Assembly (NCBI GenBank): GCA_030770425.1
Contig: JASJFT010000036.1
Location: 242,299 to 306,298, forward strand
Source: Darksidea phi
Taxonomy: Eukaryota; Ascomycota; Dothideomycetes; Pleosporales; Lentitheciaceae
Length of the DNA stretch: 64,000 nt
Direction: 5' to 3'
Shown: positions 55,400 through 64,000 of the stretch, in pieces
Layout: each line of letters begins with the position of its first letter
How positions within the stretch are numbered: position 1 is the first letter of the stretch
The notes under the pieces: model-generated
What the model was told of the DNA's origin: nothing
The model's input: the letters and a program-made list of their open reading frames with translations, nothing else
Database searches by the model: none
Position numbers and translations under genes: made by a program

Positions 55400-58300
55400 T
55401 CAAGGCGAAGTTGTCCGCACTCGACATACCTGAAGTGCTCCAAGACTATCGTCAGCTTGCCCGCCATCGTGGCCTGAGAGTAGCACACCGGCAAGGTTCT
55501 TCTTCGACTCTTGGACTTCCATGACGCGCTCTTCGAATGAGTCACGGATGTAGAAGCGAATGGTCGTTACTTCGCGCTTTTGACCAATACGGTGGATGCG
55601 GGCTAGGGCTTGTTCCTCAATGGTAGGATTCCTGTTTCCTATAGTGAGCAACTGTATTGTAGCAGCGGCGAATATGGGGCGTACCAGTGAGGCTCCATGA
55701 GGTATGCGCGTGAAGCTTCTGTGAGCGTCAGCCTGTATGTTACGTCAGTATAATAAGGGTGTGTGAAGCCATAACAGCGTATTACCCGACGGCGCCGCAT
55801 TGCAGCGTCAGCAGCATGACGCGAACGTTCGGATTGGTCTTGAATTGGTTCAATACCGGTTGTCGTTTAGCTTGAGAAATTTTGCCATCGAAGCGGACGG
55901 ATTGAAGACCGGCCTTATTGAGCCCCGCTTCGACGATGTCAAGAGTCAGCCGCCAAGTCGAGAAAACGATGCTTTCCAAAGTTAGTGACCAATACTGCAA
56001 GTGCTGCAACGGACATTGATAGCGGTATACCTTTTGACATCTACTGGGAGAGCTTTGAGGTCGGATACTAAAGCTTCTACCTTCGAAGGGAAACCATTAT
56101 CTGTAATAGGCTGTTCTCTTTTTCGACCAGACACCTGGCTGAAGGTCTCTTCCAGTTCGCTATTACTATTGGAGACCGGAGCGATCGGGCACCGAGGCGT
56201 GTGCCCGCACACCATATTTTGTCCAGTGATACGAAGCTTGTGAGAGCATTCAGCACAGGCATACTTCAAGCAGCGGGAAAACAGTGGACTATCTTGGAGC
56301 AGAGTGTCGTCTGACAGGCCTTCCGTCATCTCAAGCGTGGACGAACACTGCGAGCAGATGACGGTTTCCATGTCACGCTGGATGTTAAACGCCTTTTGTG
56401 CAGTGGCTGGCCAGTCTGATGAGTTCTGCACAGAAACTTTGTCATGACGGGTGTGGTAGTGGAGTCCGAGGTTGCATACTAGTCGCATCGATTCGATTTG
56501 TTGGAGGAGATTCACATACGCGCCAGACTTGGACAGCTCGGTATCATGAAGCAGAGCATCGTCAATTTTGGTGATGGTCTGCTGATGGATGCTCTCATAT
56601 AGAGCCCTTTCCGCTTTGCTAAAGTCGACTGGGCACTTGACGTCGCGCCGTGGGGGTAGTTCGACTGTTTTTTTCGCTCTGCGAAGTATGAGACAGCGTG
56701 AGAGACGTTTCAATCGCTTAACTGCCTCTTCGGCCTCGCCTGCTTTCCACAGATGAGATATGTCGGCATCAAATCGTTTAGGATCATCGTATGGGTGAGC
56801 GCGAATAAACTTCAGGAGAGCAGCAAGGTCGCTGAGATGATTTTGGATAGGTGTGCCTGTGACCGCCCACCTAAAGTCAGCTTCCAGCTCGCAAATGGCC
56901 CGGGCCATCCGAGTCTTGGTGTTCCTAATGAGATGGGCTCGCACGAATTAGCAGCGTTGATTCCACTGAGAGCCTTGGTAGCTTACCCTCGTCAAGAATA
57001 ATCCTCTTCCACCGTACTGAAGATACGAGGTGGGCCCTGGTGTTATATTTCTGGGCTTTCCAGTCGGCTGAGAGCGTGTGGTAGGTCGTTAACACTACGT
57101 TGACAGCATTTAGCTCGCCTAAGTCGGTGATCCTGTTCTTCCCGTGGTGGCGACAGAAGAGAATGCTACCCTTCTCAACGTGCCTGGCGAAATTAGCATC
57201 AACCCAAGGATCTGCACATGTACACAAACTCTGTGAGCTGCTCTTCCCATGCCCCGAGTACTGTTGGCGCTGATTAGTATGTGAATCTATATCAATTGGG
57301 CCGTACTCACGAGGCTGCGGAACGATTATCAGGGTAGCCGCAATCGAGCGCATACTATCCCGGTCGCTCCATTGATCGCCTTTCATAGTGTCCTTCGCAA
57401 AGTCATTAGCAGTTAACGCTATCATGGTCAATGTCTTCCCAAGACCCATAGGATCAGCGATGATCCCACCATGACATGGCAGAGGGTCTTCATCTTGATG
57501 TTGATCAGTAATGCGATTTATGTAGCTGTGATCATGTTAGGGATCCCATTCATTATAGGAATGCTCATTGGCAATCTAAACCACTCGCTTCCGAGTTGAC
57601 ATGCCGAAAGAAAGCAATATTGCGAAGCTCGCCGTGTTCTGGACGAAATAAATGGTGAATATGTTAGAGGTCACTTACCGTCTGGCATGACTGGTTTCTA
57701 GCGTTTCCCAAATGTCTGGCCATGCATCATTGGGCGTCCAGCCTCTTTCGCGTCGAAGCATGAAGGTCAGGGCTTGTTTTTGATGTCTGTCTATGGCATC
57801 AGTGCGGGCGGATATTGATGGTGCGAGCTAACACCGTACCTATGTAAAGCTGTTCGTATCAGCAACGATGGTCTCGCTTCGGCGAGATCCTCTTGGCCGC
57901 TGATGATATCAAGGAGATCAGGACGCTCGATAAGATCCTGGAAGTGGATTATTGTCGAACCTTGCGCAACAACTTGGGACACGAATGGACTGGATTCGAG
58001 ATCGTCTGAGGACAGCCGGTGAGGATTGCAGTATCGTACGTCTAAGTGGCAGACGCGCGGGTCTTGGAGGTACACATTGTATTCTTGGAACCATTCGCCA
58101 ATTTCGCCGAAGAGTTCAAATGGACCATATACCGTTATTTCTAGCGTACAAGAAACTTGCGAATATACTGCAGGTGCTGGCCGATTGTTGGACGCTGTCT
58201 CTTGCGTACAAGCTGCGTGAAGTATCAACGTGGCTTCGGTGAGGAGGCCTTCAATCATCTGCCTATGTTGTGGGAGGATAAAGCCGGCTTTCGCGCAAGC

Positions 58301-58574
58301 GTCGATCGAGGAGAATCTTTCGGAGGAGTTTAATTTTATTGCGAATGTATCCGCCGATGGATACCGGCGCTCACATCTGGCATCGATCGATGGTATCTTA
58401 AAAATGTTAGTGAGCAAGTTCCCTGAACTATATGTGCAGCTCGGGGTGTTATCTGCGAAGAATGGCTTCTTATTGTTCTCATAGGTCACTTCAAACCGTA
58501 CTACTGTGCCACTTACTCACCATCCCGAAGCAAACGAGCTCTTTGCTCTGGCCATGAGTCTCTGGACTAGTCAT
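55400..58574 (-). CDS. SNF2-family DNA-dependent ATPase/helicase (Rad5/Rad16-like)
   Basis: Ten proposed exons: complement(55400..55631, 55685..55732, 55786..55971, 56031..56937, 56987..57183, 57230..57260, 57311..57525, 57679..57786, 57840..58452, 58517..58574), 864 residues. Helicase motifs in order: Q-like HQKQALTFMLRRE, Walker A ADPMGLGKTLTMIAL, TLIIVPQPLLGAWEEQL (built over a 31-nt exon), DEAH box ILDEAHLIRN, AVTGTPIQNHLSDL, a Cys/His cluster inside the motor (ICSQC ... YACAEC ... CGHTPRCPI), SIVFSTWRLTLDIVE, then QALARIHRIGQKREV. The family moves on DNA or nucleosomes; members with an inserted zinc cluster act in repair and silencing. The C-terminus after LGALQ may be an unspliced read-through (GTATGT follows), and the 153-nt intron at 57526-57678 could hide a small exon. 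Confidence 0.85.
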
Positions 58575-59026
58575 ACTGGCGGACCCAGGGGCGGCCTCTA
58601 TGCAAACTAAGGGAGATATTGCATCTGATGTTGCACGAGGCTGAAGCACGACCTAAGCCTCCTAGAGATCGAGACGACTGCTTTGTAAAGGTTTTGGCTT
58701 CCAGCATGCTGCTACGAGTGCCTTATCGTTTACGGAGCCACAAAGATGGCGGGCAAGGAAGAGATGGCATTGTTGCTGTTGTCGGTCGTCGTGGATAACG
58801 GTGTCTTTCTACCCGCGAGGCTGATTCTGCACGCACAAGGATGGCGCAGTCGTGGGCGGCTGCGTCAAGGCGTTTTCGGCAACCTATCATCCCTTCTAGC
58901 CTTCTCCAAAAGGCGCACACTCTTCCATGACCAATATTCACTTTCACGGTCTTTAACGCGCCCTCATTCGAGTGATAGCCGTGGTCAGCAAGCAACATAA
59001 CCCAAGACAAAGTAGATCAAACGATC
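58575..59026. promoter_or_regulatory. Divergent promoter region, SNF2 helicase / NACHT protein
   Basis: 452 bp between the two divergent start codons. No gene recognised; both 5' leaders and promoters must lie here. Confidence 0.5.
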
Positions 59027-62000
59027 ATGCCTCGAATGGCGCCGGTCGTGTCGGCGCTGGCCCGGCAGACAATGACAGCGGCTTTTGAGGACCTTGAGCG
59101 TACACTAAGCCCTGCCGACGCGCGCGAAATGCGCTCAATCACGACTCTCCAGCAGGTACGTGCCGCTGCCTTGGATATCGAGAAGCAACTGGCGGCACGG
59201 CAAGCCCTCCGTAACATGCGTCGGTTGATGCCTATGCTGAACGGCCTGGAACACTATGCCAAAGTGGCCGATGTGCTGTGCAACGGAACGCCCTTTCTCT
59301 CGTGGATCTGGTCACCCATAACCCTGATACTAAGGGTGGCCTCGGAGTACGTAGAAGCCTTCGAGCAGCTCATGAAGGGCTACGCGAGGATAGCAGCCGC
59401 GCTAAGCCGCTTCGAGCTGCTTAGCAATACATTTACCGACGCCGACTTTCAGCATTCGCTTGCTGTCTTCTATGCCAACATCCTGCAATTTCACAAGCAT
59501 GCCTACAATTTCGTCCGGCGAAGCGGTAAGTCTAAGACCTGGCGCATCGTGCTGCATCCTCTAATGCTTACCAGGTTGGCGGTTGCTGTTCCTTACATCC
59601 TGGGGCCGTTTTCAGCGGCGCTTCGACCATATTCTGGAGGACTTGGATCGTCATGGAGACCTCATCGATCGCGCGGCTAATGCTCGCAACATCTCAGAGG
59701 CGCGCCAGTTACGTCAGGACATCCGCACGTGGAAAGAAGAAAGCCTCGAACAAGTTAGGCAAGCCGAAGAGCATCAAGCGACTAAACAATACCGAACCAT
59801 CCTGTCCTGGCTGAGGATCGACGAAACTGAGCAGCTTTCAATGTTTGAGTTGATATCCGAAGAAGGATCGAAATTTCCAGGAACGTGTGCTTGGATGCTG
59901 AAGAACGAACGCATTTGTTCATGGCTGCAACGAAAGCCGGGAGGCAATCTCTTATGGCTCCAAGGCAATCCAGGTTCCGGGAAGAGCGTCTTGTCAACTC
60001 AACTCGTGAACTTTCTCCGTTGTGCAACATCTTTCGTCATGAATCATTCCTGCAGCCAGGCATTTGCTTCTTCGACCAAATACGAGGTTTTTCTGAAATC
60101 CCTGCTGCACCAACTGCTGCACAAGAGCGGTGAGCTCGTTGCGTATACCTATCAAGAGTTCGTTGTGGGAAAAAGGCTACCCACAATGTCCAATCTTGAA
60201 CAGTTCCTTGAAACCCTTCTAGGTGCGCTTTCTGAAGCTGGCCACACCGAATATGTGTGGATCATTGTCGATGGCGTTGAAGAGTGCGAGGTTGCTAGGC
60301 AAGCGCGACTGATCACTTTTCTCAGTCAAATTTCAAAGCCTGGTATGCACGGCAATACGGTCTGCAAAGTGTTAATAACCAGCCGGGCTCATCCGATCAG
60401 GCTCAAACGAATTTGGCAGAAGCAGTTAGTTTCGCTAAGCGATGAGACCGAGCAACTAACCGAGGCTATTAAATTATACGCCTCTCAGCGGTTGCGTCTC
60501 CTACACGAGAGATTCCAGCAACTAGATCTGGATGGTGACGATGTTGAATCCATAGAGCAGATGATTGCCCAAAAGGCCGCTGGTAGGTCAATTCTTGTTT
60601 CGGCTGTCACCACTCTCAGGTTAACTCTAATTAGGGATGTTCCTTTACGCTCGCCTGGTCCTCGATTATCTAGGCACAAACATCTTTTACAGTGGCGATG
60701 AGCTGAAACGGTCAATTGACCAATTGCCAGAAACAATAACTGAATTGTCCGTCTATTCTTGTGCTATGCAATTCCGAGAGCTAACATCCATTAAGCTATC
60801 GCAACATACTAGCTCAGATGCTATCGCGCTTTGATTCTCGTTCGGCGAACAGGATTCGATGCGCCTTAGGATGGATAGCATATGCGAAGCGACCACTCAA
60901 ACGGCTCGAACTACTATCAGCTCTGGCGTTCTCATCTGGAGACCCAGGCGTTACCAGTCCGGCACCGCGATATATGCTTGAACTATGCAGCCCTCTCGTC
61001 GAGGAGCGGCGTGATACAACGCTCTCATTCATACACGTCTCTGTCAAAGAGTAAGTATCATCTCTCTGGATGCTGTGCTATCCGGAACTTGGTTATGAGC
61101 GCGTATCCGAACAATGCTGTGTTGGTTTATTGTCTACCCGCAAATCGTGGAGCAGAGCACTGACTAGCCTGAAAAGATTTCTCCAATCAAGCTCTAGCGC
61201 CGTAGCCATCAATGAGCATGACGCGCTTCGGGAACATGGCTTAGCGACTGTGACTTGTCTCCTTGCTGCTATCCAAGTCTTCGACAACGGCTATCAAGAG
61301 CAGACGCGACTTCTTCGCCTTGTGAAGGGTGTCCATGCTCTTCACGTCTATTCCACTGAATACTGGACAGAGTATCTTTTGGAGAACGCGGCGACCGCGC
61401 ATGGACTAGAAGTCTCTCCAATTCTCATTACCCTAGCCTCCCGTCTGGCAAAAGCACTTGGCATGATTTCGAGCGCACCGCTAGCTCGGCTTGCAACTTC
61501 TTCTAATGTAGTTGACGATCGCTTATCCCTCTTAGACCGATATCCCGAAATCAAAACGCAGATTGAGAAGGCATTGTTGGCTCGCTCAGCGAAGAGATTA
61601 GAATATGAAATCCTAGGCCAGCCATGTAGGTGTGCGTGCATTCCTTCCCAGGGTGCCTCTCTGACCGACCAATGCAGGTGCAACTAACACCTACCTGGTT
61701 GATGGCATCTCCCAAATACTCGATGCCTATCAAAAAGCTGTTGAGATCATTCTAGATCAAGACTTCTGTCCGGGAGCGTCGACCGAGGAACTGGAATTGT
61801 TCAAAAGCCACTTTCGTGCATCGGCGTACACCTGCCGCCTCCGCTCCTGCCCGCGTGCGACTGTGGGGTTCGCTTCTGGGCAACTACGTCGCGAGCATGA
61901 GATAGGTCATGCTGGAGGCTTTCGGTGCTCTTTCCCCGGTTGCCACTACCCTCCATTCCGGACGGCCCAATCCTTGGAATTACATGGTCAGAAATACCAC

Positions 62001-63113
62001 ACTACTAGCTCATCACGGAGATCAATACGCAGGGTCGGTCAATTGCCCTCCGCACAGCCACCATCAAATTCGACAACGAACAGGACGATGGCCAACAACA
62101 CGCAAGCGCTCTCAGAGCGAGGCAATAGCCATGATAGAGCACTTGAAAGTAATCCCGGACCGAGGAAGGTGCAGATATCAGGTCTTCTTGGTGACATCGA
62201 GTCAGCCGAGAATCCAATCAAACCCTTGTCGGGTTCGCCTAGGGCTTCACCCAACCTGGATCCTATGACGCTTGTACTAACGCCTCCTACTCTAAAAGCG
62301 TCCGTTCGAGCAAAGACACCACTCCACTTAAGCGAACCCATAGAGAGCTCAATGACAGCGTCCGATAAGACAGAGCTTGAGGTGCACCCTTCAACGGGCC
62401 ATATCCAATCTGCATGGGAGCCTAGTAGCCTGATCGATCCATTTACCAGAGAGGATTTCAACGACCCCAAAGTGATCGCGGCTACTTGGTCTTTACCCCT
62501 ACCAATTGGCCAGAGCTTTCCGCGTTTATCGGAGCTGTACGAGTTTGTAGGAGTTAGTAGTAGCATATCGGATTTAGTACTGAGACTCCACGGCATAGTC
62601 CAAATAGATGATGTGAAACTTCTAGTTCATATGCTGGACTTGGTCTCTCAATACGATGAAAAGCAGGAACGCATTATTCAGAGAGAAGGCGGGCCAGAGT
62701 GGGAAATGATTTACTGGCGGGCTGTGACACCGGAATATTCATATTATGAGGTGTATCTGGAACAAGCCATCCTAAACGGATTCAGGAAGTATTCACTGAA
62801 CAGATCGGACTTTCCACCCTTTCCGTCTGCTCTACAACCTTCCTGCGAAGAAATCCGGGCGTTTGACATTCCCGACGAAGATTCCAGTGTGAACAAGGAC
62901 GGTATGGCTACCCGCAATTCTCACCATAGTCCCGTCAAACGGTTTCTGGGGAGGAAATCCCCCGGAATTTCCTCCAAAAAGGCAAAGCGAACTTTTGGAC
63001 AAGTGTCGGACAGTACTGCAAATGCGAAAGGAGCAAAGAGACCACACAAAGAGGGTGAAGAACCTTTTCATACCACTAACAGGAATGCGGCTGATTATGT
63101 GGTAGGTTCGTGA
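59027..63113 (+). CDS. NLR-like protein: helical N-terminus, NACHT NTPase, C2H2 zinc fingers
   Basis: join(59027..59525, 59575..60582, 60635..60746, 60796..61050, 61177..61625, 61678..63113), 1252 residues. N-terminal helical domain (about 1-230, SWIWSPITLILRVASEYVEAFEQL) resembles the domain placed before NACHT in many fungal STAND proteins. The NACHT has P-loop WLQGNPGSGKSVLSTQL, Walker B VWIIVDGVEECE and sensor VLITSRAHP; GMFLYARLVLDYL, RCALGWIAYAKRPLKRLELL and FIHVSVKEFL follow in the usual order across splice junctions. After about residue 775 come two C2H2-type fingers (C-x4-C-x16-H-x3-H, then C-x4-C-x13-H-x4-H), a Ser/Pro-rich region, a folded-looking segment (SDLVLRLHGIVQIDDVKLL) and a basic tail (KKAKRTF, KRPHKE) that may be a nuclear signal. 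Ankyrin, WD or TPR repeats are absent. Fungal relatives control programmed cell death; the role here is inferred. Confidence 0.88.
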
Positions 63114-64000
63114 TTGCGACAGCAAGAGATGAACATCAGAGCATCAACAGCCTGCGCCCTATTGAACCCTTGGGACACGAGGTCACAAGCCAAGACAATA
63201 TCGGAAGACGGCGGGATTCGGGGATAGGGGCAGATACCTCACAACGAGGGAGAGCAGAGAAATCAATGTATTAACAAGTGATGTGGGGAAGACAAAGGCA
63301 GGCCAAGACATCGTTCCTGTCCCCTCTTCTACACGCGACCGAACACTCGTAGGAAGCATGAATAGGTGATGCACAAGGCTGGCGACTGTTGTCCAGAGAC
63401 AAGGCGTACAAAAAGCACGGGTGAGGGCTCTATGAAGGTTTTATGCGTCTTGAATATTTGCAAGCTCGAAGTACCTCCCCAAAGTGTGCGGCATGTTTGT
63501 CTTTCCCGTAGCGCTTGACCAAGGCATACTTCACGAAATCCGTCTCACAATAGTTGTGCCTTGGAGTCCATCATGGCTATTAATAAATCGCTGCTCAGAG
63601 ATTTTCCTAGTCCCCGCATGTATTTCGATGCAAGTCATGTACCATGTTTACTAAAATTTAGTGTACGCTATCTACTAGCCGTATCCGCTCCGCCCCACCC
63701 CTCAATTCCCGCCCCCCAAAATGCACTTAGCCACCACTAATTCATGCCGCGTTCGGAGAACACAATGCAATGTCGGTACGGCCGAGCCATTGGTGGTCTT
63801 GGGAATAAGGTTCTCATCACGCGACCCTTTGAGCAAGTCGTGCTAGATGCGAATAGGGGGGTGCAGCGATCATGTGGACAGTTGCGGCTGGTGGAAATTG
63901 ATGTATGGCGTAGGGGCGAGGTATAACGTGTTTACGTAGCGAGTGGCCATTCTAAGCGAGTGGCCACCCTCATCAACTTTTCGCGACGCGTTACCTATCA
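63114..64000. other. Intergenic to the right edge, no recognisable gene
   Basis: Short frames only. A GGCGAGTGGCCA-like unit recurs near 63940 and 63958 (GCGAGTGGCCAYYCT), a small direct repeat at the very end. Confidence 0.5.

Noticed and set aside
57526..57678. Possible extra exon (ELRNIAFFRHVNSEAS) in the SNF2 intron
   Set aside because: Its frame does not fit the phase-2 junctions on both sides, whereas direct joining gives ARRYINRITD in frame; left as an open point in the gene entry.

Overview
This window is nuclear DNA from a filamentous ascomycete (Pezizomycotina), most likely a dothideomycete. The evidence is many genes split by 46-66 nt introns with GTRNGY-type donors, CTRAC-like branch points and YAG acceptors; fungal-only proteins (NoxA, a trifunctional HIS4, a GH10 xylanase with a CBM1, a HET-domain fragment); and no operons, bacterial ribosome sites or CRISPR arrays. 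The class assignment is inference from protein flavour only.

Layout. 0-2 kb: the 3' end of an aldehyde dehydrogenase gene, convergent with an L-arabinitol 4-dehydrogenase. 2.7-13 kb: a PA-TM-RING-like E3 ligase, the SAGA/ADA subunit Ngg1/Ada3, an epoxide hydrolase and the trifunctional histidine enzyme. 13.3-25 kb: a CBM1-GH10 xylanase, a peroxisomal ABCD transporter, the ribosome-biogenesis factor Noc2 divergent from ESCRT-I Vps28, an EFM2-like lysine methyltransferase and a xylitol dehydrogenase. 25.9-31.4 kb: a small conserved membrane protein, 3.2 kb without a recognisable gene, then NADPH oxidase noxA. 31.4-42.5 kb looks accessory and gene-poor: a decayed WD40 gene with stops, frameshifts and a deletion, a signal-peptide-bearing Hsp70/actin-fold protein, a repeat/AT-rich patch, a secreted zincin metallopeptidase, a small acidic Cys protein and a truncated HET domain beside a G-run. 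42.5-54.5 kb returns to ordinary genes: mitochondrial lysyl-tRNA synthetase, a zinc alcohol dehydrogenase, an FRG1-like protein, a 2OG-Fe(II) oxygenase, an acyltransferase-3 membrane protein and a Ser/Pro-rich protein. 55.4-63.1 kb: a ten-exon SNF2/Rad5-type helicase divergent from a 1252-residue NLR-like protein (helical N-terminus, NACHT, C2H2 fingers).

Three themes connect genes. First, pentose use: the xylanase, L-arabinitol dehydrogenase and xylitol dehydrogenase lie within 25 kb, and the last has a GGCTAAA (XlnR-type) site about 200 bp upstream, although unrelated housekeeping genes lie between them. Second, gene turnover in the 32-42.5 kb island. Third, self/non-self or innate-immunity-like functions: the HET relic and the NACHT-C2H2 protein. 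The NACHT-C2H2 / SNF2 divergent pair is the best candidate for under-described biology. Exon-intron structures were worked out by hand from splice motifs, reading-frame continuity and family similarity recalled from general knowledge; no database search was possible.
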